Assembly: GCA_900551005.1 (NCBI GenBank)
Contig: URUL01000029.1
Location: forward strand, 1-19,670
From: an uncultured Ruminococcus sp.
Lineage (GTDB): Bacteria > Bacillota > Clostridia > Oscillospirales > CAG-272
DNA: 19,670 nucleotides
Reading direction: 5' to 3'
The position numbers and the translations under genes were made by a program. Below the pieces are notes generated by a model. The model worked only from the letters and a program-made list of their open reading frames with translations. It was not told the DNA's origin and did no database searches. Shown here in pieces: positions 13,748 to 19,618 of the stretch; within the stretch, counting starts at the first letter, position 1; each line of letters starts with the position of its first letter.

Positions 13748-15352
13748 TTATGCGGTGGCAGTTGTAAGTGTTGTTGCAAGCCATTCATCACAGAAGGCTT
13801 GATAGGTTGTATCAAGTTCAAGGTGGATTTGATAGTCCTTGCCGATTTCAACTCTTGAGAACAAAGTTGATGCAATCAGCTTCTTTTGTTCAAAGGTGGT
13901 CTGATCAAATGTTTCTGCCCAAGTCTTAAACTGATTATATGCAGGAATGATGCTTTCGCTCGTTGCCTTTTTGTCCGCTTCTTCCCTTTTCAGTTCTTCA
14001 AGTTGTTCTGTGGATTGCTCTATCCTTGCTTTTATTGTTTGAATCGCAACCGCCAGATCCTCGGAAGTATAGACGCTTACGCCGGCAAGTGCATTGGCGA
14101 TTTCCAAACGAAGTTTATCAAGCTGCTTTGTATCCTTATTGATTTGCTCGGATAATTGCTTTTGCATGAGCTTGTTGCTTTCAATCATCTTTCGATAAGC
14201 CGTTTGAATTTTCTCTTCATGCGGACATCCGGTGATGTTAGCAAAGATATTTCTCATAGCTTCGATAATGTAGTCATCAACAACTTGAGCCTTATAGGTT
14301 GTCGCACCCGTGCACTCATTCAGTTTGCGACTACGATGATAGCAGAGATATCGCACAGTGCGCCTTTCGTATACGCTCCCATCCTTGCGAGTGTATTTTT
14401 CGATAGATGAAGTCGTACAGAGTCTACTCCCGCAATGAGCACAAAACGCATTACCACTTAACAGAGCTTTGCTCTTATTAGATATTGCAACCCTTCGCTT
14501 ATCCTTGTCCTTATCAGCTCGTTCTGCAAAAATTTCTTGAATCCTGAAAAACATGGAATCAGGAAGTATCTGCAAACTTTCAAGCCTTTCGGACTTAGCA
14601 TCACCGCGCTCCAAAAAACCACGCAAAATAGGATTCTTATAAAGCCGCAGTATATTTGAGGATTGGAACTCAGACCCCTTATGTGTTCTGAATCCCTTTT
14701 GATTAAACAACTCGGCTACCTGATAGCTTCCATATCCCTCGGTGATAATCTTTTCGGCACCAAGATAAATAACCTCCGCTTCAGCAGGATTGATGGCGAG
14801 ATCACGCATTTCCTGCCCTTTTTTATTGAGCCGTCCATTGTGAACATACTGATATCCGAAAATCAGGATGCCTCCCGTATAAATCCCTTCGCTTATCATC
14901 TGTTGTAAGCGTGTTTTTACACGGATGGATGTTTTTTGAGACTCGCCCGCAGCTTGCCAAAATCGAATATAGTTCATAAGCTTGTCAACGTGTTGTTCGA
15001 TTTTCTGCTGACCTTCATTGACCGACCACACCTCTATGCCGTGGCTGATAAACCACTCCAACACAAAGGGTGTTTCACTTTCGATTCTTCCGAGACGGTC
15101 GAACATAAACACGAGAAGTACATCGAACTCTTTATTCAGTGCCGCATCTTTTAGGTGCTGAATTGCATCACGCTTTTCAGCAGACACCTTAAAGCCGGAT
15201 ATACCTTTTTCTTCATATTCATTGTTAAGCACCCAATCAGGATGTTCCTCAACATACTTATGACATGCAATTCTTTGCATTGGGATATCATCTTTCGTCT
15301 GGTCGACCTGTCCTTTGGTAGAAACTCGATACAATGTATTTACTCTTTTCAT
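13748..15352 (-). CDS. Large serine recombinase (element integrase)
   Basis: This 534-residue protein has the large serine recombinase order: a resolvase catalytic domain (1-150) with YRVST giving nucleophile S11, and DRLGR at 85-89; a 'recombinase' DNA-binding domain (about 160-280); a zinc ribbon with C304, C307, C337 and C347; a coiled coil (about 380-470) and a short C-terminal tail. These enzymes integrate and excise ICEs and phages without a long homology block. The ATG is preceded by AAAGGG and an inverted repeat. It is the last gene of the element's leftward gene row and lies 117 bases from the tRNA-Asn fragment, the usual place for an integrase beside its att site. Integration in a tRNA gene is more typical of tyrosine integrases, so the pairing is somewhat unusual. 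Confidence 0.93.
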   Translation of the reverse strand: MKRVNTLYRVSTKGQVDQTKDDIPMQRIACHKYVEEHPDWVLNNEYEEKGISGFKVSAEKRDAIQHLKDAALNKEFDVLLVFMFDRLGRIESETPFVLEWFISHGIEVWSVNEGQQKIEQHVDKLMNYIRFWQAAGESQKTSIRVKTRLQQMISEGIYTGGILIFGYQYVHNGRLNKKGQEMRDLAINPAEAEVIYLGAEKIITEGYGSYQVAELFNQKGFRTHKGSEFQSSNILRLYKNPILRGFLERGDAKSERLESLQILPDSMFFRIQEIFAERADKDKDKRRVAISNKSKALLSGNAFCAHCGSRLCTTSSIEKYTRKDGSVYERRTVRYLCYHRSRKLNECTGATTYKAQVVDDYIIEAMRNIFANITGCPHEEKIQTAYRKMIESNKLMQKQLSEQINKDTKQLDKLRLEIANALAGVSVYTSEDLAVAIQTIKARIEQSTEQLEELKREEADKKATSESIIPAYNQFKTWAETFDQTTFEQKKLIASTLFSRVEIGKDYQIHLELDTTYQAFCDEWLATTLTTATA

Positions 15353-15363
15353 TTTTTATACCC

Positions 15364-15388
15364 TTTCTCGTATTTGAATTACGAGAAA
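15364..15388 (-). promoter_or_regulatory. Inverted repeat at the recombinase translation start
   Basis: TTTCTCGTA and TACGAGAAA are perfect nine-base arms around seven bases. On the minus strand the second arm runs straight into GGG, the ribosome site, with the ATG eight bases after that. It could be a repressor operator or an mRNA hairpin limiting recombinase synthesis. Confidence 0.55.
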
Positions 15389-15401
15389 CACTAACTGCTA
15401 T

Positions 15402-15482
15402 TTATTTGTCAAGGAACACGCAACAGTTTTCTTCCTTTACATTTAATATACCGTCTTTGTTCCCTTTCACAGTGTGTTTCAT
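15402..15482 (-). CDS. Tiny ORF upstream of the recombinase (26 residues)
   Basis: ATG at 15482 overlaps the TAA of the preceding tiny ORF (TAATG), giving MKHTVKGNKDGILNVKEE followed by NCCVFLDK. It has no known domain and no separate ribosome site; translation would depend on coupling. It ends 50 bases before the recombinase ATG. It may be a regulatory leader ORF or chance. Confidence 0.3.
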   Translation of the reverse strand: MKHTVKGNKDGILNVKEENCCVFLDK

Positions 15483-15559
15483 TATGTAAACAAGGGCACA
15501 TTGGGGTAAATACTCTCTAAAGGTAAGATTTCTATTGCCCCTTTAGTATACACCAACAT
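15482..15559 (-). CDS. Tiny ORF (25 residues) coupled to the next
   Basis: ATG at 15559 opens MLVYTKGAIEILPLESIYP followed by NVPLFT. The frame is open 5' for 12 more codons (NGVICTFEEKG) back to a TAA near the end of the 56-residue gene, but without a standard start. The sequence looks protein-like in composition. It is not compatible with the promoter at 15545-15573 being its only promoter, since that overlaps the ATG; it would be read from the operon transcript. Confidence 0.35.
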   Translation of the reverse strand: MLVYTKGAIEILPLESIYPNVPLFT

Positions 15560-15573
15560 GCCCTTTTCTTCAA
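15545..15573 (-). promoter_or_regulatory. Candidate recombinase promoter
   Basis: On the minus strand TTGAAG (15568-15573), 17 bases, TATACT (15545-15550). A transcript from here would carry a leader of about 190 bases before the recombinase ATG. Confidence 0.5.
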
Positions 15574-15582
15574 ATGTGCAAA

Positions 15583-15753
15583 TTACGCCGTTCCTTTAAG
15601 AACTCTTTTTTCGTATGAGTTTGACAGCAATTCAAGAATTGTGTCCTTGAGATTAGGATTTGTCGGCGTTTCATTAAAAGTAATTGTGATTCTCGCATCA
15701 GGCTTCTCTATAACCATCATCGGTACTCCTTTTGCATCATATTCAAGCTTCAC
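15583..15753 (-). CDS. Small protein of unknown function (56 residues)
   Basis: A GTG start at 15753 with GAGGGGG nine bases upstream gives a 56-residue protein beginning with KLEYDAKGVPMMVIEKPDAR and ending SYEKRVLKGTA. It is too short to stand out as a long ORF, but has coding-like composition, a good ribosome site and a place in the operon 24 bases after the DUF6551-like gene. The pattern is a beta-strand segment followed by a short helix (LKDTILELLSNSYEKR). I do not recognise a named family; it is probably a conserved accessory protein of this element type. Confidence 0.6.
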   Translation of the reverse strand: MKLEYDAKGVPMMVIEKPDARITITFNETPTNPNLKDTILELLSNSYEKRVLKGTA

Positions 15754-15777
15754 CCATTACGCCCCCTCGTTCTGTTC

Positions 15778-16557
15778 TCAAAACAATTTTGCAAGCTTCT
15801 TTTCCGGGTCGAAATCATTGTAGATTTGCCAAATCTGATAGATATACTTTTTGTTTCTCGGATGCTCAATATCGGTAACGATATTATCACGGATTTCGAT
15901 AGGCTCCTTGATCCCTTTAAGTGCGTCTACGAGAATGTCTCTGTCGTAGACATTGGCATAAGTACCGACGAACTCCGTAATCGCCCTCACAACCTCAAAA
16001 CGAAGTGAATCCGATTTGCCACCCCATACCTCAAACAAGATGCCCATTGCTTCGATATAAAGATCCTCACCTAAATTACGATAAGCATTGAGTGCTGTGC
16101 TCACGCAAGCAAGATGTCTCTCAAAACGTGTTCCCTTCAACTCAACTTGAATACCAACCTTTTCGGTTGCCGCATTAAAAGCAACTGCTTCGGCTTCTTC
16201 TCCAAACAGATTTGCACGGAGTGCTTCTCCGGAACGCAGTTTCGATGAGAAACCGGTTTGCATAGCGAACAGCCTTGCTTCCTCTTTTGCATCCATTCCC
16301 TTATACACTTTGCAGAGTATTTCGGTAGGCTTTTCCCCGTTCATGGACTCTCGGGCAAGAATTGTGTGCTGTCCGTCGAAAACATAAAATTTTCCGTCAC
16401 GAGCACTAATCTTGGGTTCATTGGCAATTCGCTCATCCCACTTGCTCACAATATGTGCGATTTTGTCCATGTCTTTTTTTCTCTGATAGGATTTTCTATC
16501 AATTACAAACAGGTTACTGGATATAGTTTTCATTTGATAAGGTCTTTTAATAGCCAT
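15778..16557 (-). CDS. ParB/Srx-fold protein (DUF6551-like)
   Basis: The start is the ATG at 16557, one base after the stop of the preceding gene, with GGAG seven bases upstream inside that gene; a longer in-frame ATG at 16572 is less well placed. The 259-residue protein has a ParB-like N-terminal fold: YQRK at 24-27, then VFDGQHTILA at 59-68, which takes the position of the ParB GERR/GxHR box. The C-terminal half (about 110-259) is helical. The family is common on clostridial plasmids and integrative elements beside a canonical ParB-domain gene; its biochemical role is not known to me. Binding or hydrolysis of nucleotide at the GQHT box is possible by analogy with CTP-using ParB proteins. 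It is coupled to the ParB gene upstream. Confidence 0.72.
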   Translation of the reverse strand: MAIKRPYQMKTISSNLFVIDRKSYQRKKDMDKIAHIVSKWDERIANEPKISARDGKFYVFDGQHTILARESMNGEKPTEILCKVYKGMDAKEEARLFAMQTGFSSKLRSGEALRANLFGEEAEAVAFNAATEKVGIQVELKGTRFERHLACVSTALNAYRNLGEDLYIEAMGILFEVWGGKSDSLRFEVVRAITEFVGTYANVYDRDILVDALKGIKEPIEIRDNIVTDIEHPRNKKYIYQIWQIYNDFDPEKKLAKLF

Positions 16558-16558
16558 T

Positions 16559-17491
16559 TTATTTCTCCTCAATTTTATTTAGAAATTCATGAATTTTGTT
16601 TAGCACCCTATCCACAAACTTACGATTTTTCTTATCGGTAAGTAAGTCAGGGTATTCGGTAAAATATCCGCCAATAGTATCAATGGCAATATCGACATCA
16701 GTTTCAAATGCTTTAAGCATATCTGTTCCCTTTACCGGTGGGCGTTCAGTATTCAAGTGTTCTGCGTAAAGGTTATCAATAGAGCGAAACAACTCTTTTC
16801 GTCTTTGTCTTTCCTGTTCACGTTCCTCCCGACTCATATTAGAAGTAGGAACATATAGGCAATCCACAAGTTCTTTTCTCTTCTCAGGTGAAACTTTGCC
16901 AATCGTCAGCATTTCATCATGAGTTGCTCTAATCTTGCCGGATTGAATATCTTTTGTGATGCCCGGGAATTCTTCTTCAGCTACATCAAGAGCATTAACA
17001 TATTTTTCGGCACGTTCTACGGTGGCATGATTAACACCCATTTCTTTGGCAATTCTGTGTGCTGTTTTTTCATTGTTTTTTGGTAAGTCCGCATTTTGCG
17101 GACTTACCAAATCTCTGTACTGATTACCGCGAAATCCTTCACCTGCACCATACGCATCTTTCTCTGCCTGGTATCTACGTCCCATAAGAATGGTCTTTTG
17201 TGCTGCCGACAAGTTTCTTCTTCCAAGCTGATTAAGGCATATCCAAGATATAGCTTCGTAACGATTCTCAAATGACTTTTCCTCCACCCGATACTTGAGC
17301 GTTGGATTTTCTTTCAGTATCTTGTAACGGTGATGACCGTCAACAATCACGCCGTTCCATGTAATGATAGGATGATATATCTCGCCATCTCGTAAAATGT
17401 TGAGCCTGAGATTTTTGAACTCATCCTCGTCAAGCGGTGGAATTACTCTTTCAAATTCCTCATCAACCCGAAGCATCAGTATGTTGTTCAT
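16559..17491 (-). CDS. ParB N-terminal-domain protein with HTH
   Basis: This 310-residue protein starts with a ParB/Srx domain: PPLDEDEFKNL near 18-28, IYHPIITWNGVIVDGHHRY at 38-56 containing the nucleotide-binding GHHR box, then LGRRNLSAAQKTILMGRRY. An HTH of the KorB/ParB type lies at about 142-165 (KTAHRIAKEMGVNHATVERA). The C-terminal 90 residues are charged and helical. Such proteins act in partition or in control of mobile-element maintenance. The first ATG overlaps the end of mazF by 29 bases and has no ribosome site, so translation probably depends on coupling to mazF; an ATG at 17476 is an alternative. No ParA ATPase is visible in the window. Confidence 0.82.
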   Translation of the reverse strand: MNNILMLRVDEEFERVIPPLDEDEFKNLRLNILRDGEIYHPIITWNGVIVDGHHRYKILKENPTLKYRVEEKSFENRYEAISWICLNQLGRRNLSAAQKTILMGRRYQAEKDAYGAGEGFRGNQYRDLVSPQNADLPKNNEKTAHRIAKEMGVNHATVERAEKYVNALDVAEEEFPGITKDIQSGKIRATHDEMLTIGKVSPEKRKELVDCLYVPTSNMSREEREQERQRRKELFRSIDNLYAEHLNTERPPVKGTDMLKAFETDVDIAIDTIGGYFTEYPDLLTDKKNRKFVDRVLNKIHEFLNKIEEK

Positions 17492-17846
17492 CTTCGTGAT
17501 TCAGGTCAAGGCTCACATGAATAGCCGCACCTATCTCCTTCATTTTTTCTTCGGGCACTCTGCCGATCTTCCTGATAAGTCTCGACTTATCTATCGTCCG
17601 TATCTGTTCGAGCAAGGCGAGTGAGTTTTTCTCAAGCTCCGCGTTGTCAAGCGGAACATGGGTAGGCAAGGCTCGTTTCTTAAAGAATCGACTTGTAACC
17701 GCTGTCACGATAACTGTTGGACTGTAATGGTTTCCAACATCATTTTGAATGATAATCACAGGGCGTTTTCCGCCTTGCTCCGAACCCTTATACGGATTGA
17801 GGTTTGCAAGGTAGATATCTCCGCGATAAATCTTTTCGTCTTTCAT
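17463..17846 (-). CDS. mazF: MazF/PemK-family endoribonuclease toxin
   Basis: The start is the ATG at 17846, with AGGAGG ten bases upstream; the longer frame is not supported. The 127-residue protein has the full MazF pattern: YRGDIYLANLNP at 7-18, GSEQGGKRPVIIIQND at 21-36 with catalytic R28, VTAVTSR near 47-53 with T51, LPTHV, and LLEQIRTIDKSRL. It closely resembles Gram-positive MazF, which cuts single-stranded mRNA at short motifs. No MazE-type antitoxin precedes it; the neighbour upstream is an unknown 138-residue protein. The C-terminus carries an extra hydrophilic tail (HEDEQHTDASG) that overlaps the ParB gene start. It probably stabilises the element, with the antitoxin either unrecognised or elsewhere. 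Confidence 0.9.
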   Translation of the reverse strand: MKDEKIYRGDIYLANLNPYKGSEQGGKRPVIIIQNDVGNHYSPTVIVTAVTSRFFKKRALPTHVPLDNAELEKNSLALLEQIRTIDKSRLIRKIGRVPEEKMKEIGAAIHVSLDLNHEDEQHTDASG

Positions 17847-17923
17847 TTTGAATAGACCTCCTATGTTCTGCCGATCATCTCGGCTATGTACGGGGACCTC
17901 CGACAACAGTCCCCAAGGAGGTG

Positions 17924-18340
17924 TCAATCCTCAACAGGCTCGCACAAGATATATGCGAGGTAGCCCAAGGTATCTTCATCAATGGGTTGGTGCCGATTCA
18001 GCATCATACAATAATGAAGGAAATAGTAAATTGCTTCGATGTCGTCTCTCACCTCGACTTTCACATCATTTCCCGTTAAGGGATGGTGGAACTCGCAAGG
18101 CTCTCGACGGAACCAATTTACAAGGTTGCTGTTTTTGTCTGCAAAGCAATCTTCAACTGCAAGGCAGATGTCGTCTGCCATCTTCAAATGCCGCTTGGAT
18201 TCTCTGCTCCCATCGGGAAAGAAGCAAGCGTGCTTGAGATGAGCACGAATGGTTTTGATGCAGAGTGTAAAATCTCTGAGGGACATTACCTCTCTACCAC
18301 CCTTACATTCGGCAAGGATTTCTCTTACTGTTCTTTTCAT
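17924..18340 (-). CDS. Unknown protein (138 residues), operon partner of mazF
   Basis: The ATG at 18340 has AAAGGAG five bases upstream. The product is soluble, mostly helical by composition, with Cys and His residues scattered (LRDFTLCIKTIRAHLKHACF near 21-40) and an acidic end (LGYLAYILCEPVED). No known domain is visible. It lies directly downstream of the structured-RNA region and 77 bases before mazF. It occupies the place where an antitoxin would be expected, but it lacks an AbrB-like or ribbon-helix-helix pattern, so that role is speculation. Confidence 0.65.
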   Translation of the reverse strand: MKRTVREILAECKGGREVMSLRDFTLCIKTIRAHLKHACFFPDGSRESKRHLKMADDICLAVEDCFADKNSNLVNWFRREPCEFHHPLTGNDVKVEVRDDIEAIYYFLHYCMMLNRHQPIDEDTLGYLAYILCEPVED

Positions 18341-18450
18341 ATAACTCCTTTGTTGCTAAGTATTTTGAAAAGTTGAATAGCCACTCCTTTCGGACTTCCC
18401 TTCGGAATGTGGCAAATAGAATATGTATCTGGAAATTCGGGAAGCGACCG

Positions 18451-18552
18451 CTATGTCCAATGCTGTCTGCTTTTTATCCCGAACTCCGTAACACACTCTA
18501 TTTGTCCTCGACACCCCGAGTGTGATCGGCATAAACCGATATGGGAAGTCAT
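18451..18552 (-). CDS. Possible 33-residue ORF coupled to the leader peptide
   Basis: ATG at 18552 overlaps the TGA of the 16-residue ORF (TGATG) and opens MTSHIGLCRSHSGCRGQIEC followed by a short tail to TAG at 18451. Its codons also form the CACACTC/GAGTGTG hairpin, so the sequence may be constrained as RNA rather than protein. Confidence 0.22.
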   Translation of the reverse strand: MTSHIGLCRSHSGCRGQIECVTEFGIKSRQHWT

Positions 18553-18602
18553 CAAGCGGTCGTGGTGCCCTCATTAGTAAAATACCAATGCCACAACTCC
18601 AT
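18552..18602 (-). CDS. Candidate leader peptide (16 residues)
   Basis: GGAGGTGA, an eight-base match to the anti-Shine-Dalgarno sequence, lies seven bases before an ATG at 18602 that encodes MELWHWYFTNEGTTTA. Four aromatic residues fall in positions 4-8. The ORF overlaps the GTGG/CCAC hairpin, so ribosome position could alter folding. This is the strongest ribosome site in the element and is inside the structured region, which suggests a regulatory leader. A longer frame starting at a GTG inside the ribosome site is less likely. Confidence 0.45.
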   Translation of the reverse strand: MELWHWYFTNEGTTTA

Positions 18603-18823
18603 AGGAATCTCACCTCCCCCGGGTACTCCGCAGGCAGCGCCTTTCGGCTACTGAAGTATCATTATCCCTTGTAAATGTCATCGCCCTAACCTACGGCATT
18701 TTGAGGTTTTACTTCGTATAAGTTTTATCGCTCGCTCTCTTTCGGGAGGTCATGGCGCACCTACGATCTCGGCTAACTCCGCTACTCACGGACATCTTAC
18801 AAGTAATGTGCTTGATGAATGGC

Positions 18824-18839
18824 TATTCAGTTTTCAAGG
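18824..18839 (-). promoter_or_regulatory. boxA-like motif at the 5' end of the structured RNA
   Basis: CCTTGAAAACTGAATA on the minus strand resembles the CTTTGAAAACTGAATA words of clostridial rRNA leaders and spacers, which contain the Nus-factor boxA. It may allow antitermination through the structured region. It overlaps the 5' arm of the closing helix. Confidence 0.35.
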
Positions 18840-18842
18840 TTC

Positions 18843-18874
18843 ATTGAGGAGGAGTGTTATTTTCCCCCCTCAAT
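18843..18874 (-). promoter_or_regulatory. Hairpin between the sigma-like gene and the structured RNA
   Basis: On the minus strand ATTGAGG and CCTCAAT are perfect seven-base arms, with further GGGGA/TCC pairing inside. No T-run follows, so it is not a standard terminator. It begins about 25 bases after the sigma-like stop. Confidence 0.45.
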
Positions 18875-18898
18875 TGGTAGCCAGCGAAAAGGCTTTTT

Positions 18899-19381
18899 TT
18901 ATAAGGTTGTTTTCAAAATTTTTTTGATTGTTGAAAATCTTTGTGAAATCGCCGACTGAGATACCCCCATAATCTCAGCGATTTCCGTTTGCCCATACCC
19001 ATCAATAACAACAAGTGTCAGTAATTCAATCTGCTCCAGCGATAATGCTTTGATTGTTTCAGCAAGTTTTGGATCATCAATTTCTTCAATCCACCAATAC
19101 CTTGATAGCTTACTACTGCTATCAATGGTGATGGTCAATTCATCGAAAAACTTGTTGAGCAACGTGCTTTCCGAATCATCATCCTCGCCATCATCGAAGT
19201 CGCTCGATGTAAATGGCTGTGTGTGCGTGTGATAACGCCGGTCACTCTTGTATTGCTCTAAATCGAACTCATACATTTCCTTGATCTGTTCTTCTGTCAT
19301 ACCGAGTGCTCTGTATTCCTCTTCCTGCTTCTTTTGTCTTGCTTCAAATTTTCTTCTTTCATATGCGTTATTCCAACTCAT
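18899..19381 (-). CDS. Sigma-70 region-4-like HTH regulator of the element
   Basis: The start is the ATG at 19381, with AAGGAGA seven bases upstream; the longer frame crosses the hairpin described next. The 160-residue protein has a charged helical N-terminus (ERRKFEARQKKQEEEYRALG), an acidic linker (FDDGEDDDSES near 62-72) and a C-terminal sigma region-4-type HTH (ALSLEQIELLTLVVIDGYGQ at about 112-131, then TEIAEIMGVSQSAISQRFST). Such proteins occur early in the gene rows of Tn916-like and other clostridial elements. It probably regulates element transcription, but lacks sigma region 2 and is unlikely to act as a full sigma factor. It is the first element gene seen from the right on this strand. 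Confidence 0.8.
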   Translation of the reverse strand: MSWNNAYERRKFEARQKKQEEEYRALGMTEEQIKEMYEFDLEQYKSDRRYHTHTQPFTSSDFDDGEDDDSESTLLNKFFDELTITIDSSSKLSRYWWIEEIDDPKLAETIKALSLEQIELLTLVVIDGYGQTEIAEIMGVSQSAISQRFSTIKKILKTTL

Positions 19382-19390
19382 TTTTAATCT

Positions 19391-19446
19391 CCTTGAATTT
19401 TGAATTTTGGTTTTTGTACTGTTCTGTTGAAAATCAAAATTCAAGG
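19391..19446 (-). promoter_or_regulatory. Hairpin covering the ribosome site of the sigma-like gene
   Basis: CCTTGAATTTTGAATTTT (19391-19408) and AAAATCAAAATTCAAGG (19430-19446) pair over 17 bases with one bulged base. In the mRNA the 3' arm ends in CAAGG, whose AAGG is the start of the AAGGAG ribosome site, ten bases before the ATG. Folding would hide part of that site. Confidence 0.65.
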
Positions 19447-19483
19447 GATTAGGGGTATTCAGCTATGGACTCTTGCCAGGTAT

Positions 19484-19533
19484 GTATATAAATCAAAAGT
19501 GCTTCCTCTCAGATTCCTCTGTCGGAAGCACTT
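19484..19533 (-). terminator. Terminator upstream of the sigma-like gene
   Basis: On the minus strand AAGTGCTTCC and GGAAGCACTT form a perfect ten-pair stem around 17 bases, followed by TTGATTT. It should end or attenuate a transcript entering from the right, outside the window. Confidence 0.65.
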
Positions 19534-19562
19534 GATCTGGTCTTTATCAGCCGAAAACATAA

Positions 19563-19618
19563 AGCCGCCGACAGATAGAGTTGACCCATTACGGGCGTTA
19601 TTCTATCTATCGGCAGCT
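19563..19618 (-). other. Second long hairpin at the right edge
   Basis: AGCTGCCGATAGATAG and CTATCTGTCGGCGGCT pair over 16 bases with two G-T pairs; the 24-base loop contains a small CCC/GGG stem. With the next hairpin it forms a tandem in the last 290 bases, where no gene is visible. Confidence 0.6.

Larger units (their letters stand above)
18365..18837 (-). ncRNA. Large structured RNA region (class not identified)
   Basis: No convincing long gene lies between 18341 and 18898, but complementary segments are dense. TTGAAAA-C-TGAATAGCCA (18820-18837, minus) pairs with TGGCTATTCA-AC-TTTTCAA (18365-18383) to close the region with 17 pairs. Inside: CAGTAGCC-GAAA-GGCGCTG (18635-18653); GTGG/CCAC enclosing CATTGGTA/TACTAATG (18562-18594); CACACTC/GAGTGTG enclosing TGTC/GACA (18492-18524); ATCGG/CCGAT (18525-18540); TTCGGGA/TCCCGAA (18436-18483); and GCCAC/GTGGC holding two small tetraloop hairpins (18380-18413). 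GAAA loops on the minus strand and same-strand neighbours favour minus transcription. It could be a separate RNA or the long leader of the following operon. The outer helix competes with GCCAC/GTGGC, which would allow switching. Confidence 0.6.

Noticed and set aside
18356..18613. 85-residue minus frame
   Set aside because: Its GTG start lies inside the Shine-Dalgarno sequence of the leader ORF and the frame runs through most of the hairpins; structured RNA explains it better.
18365..18837. MITE with terminal inverted repeats
   Set aside because: The end arms would fit, but no target-site duplication flanks them and the interior is packed with local stems; kept only as an alternative to the RNA reading.
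18341..18898. Group II intron
   Set aside because: A GTGCGCC word near 18756 suggested a 5' end, but no domain V-like hairpin, reverse transcriptase or exon junction is visible.
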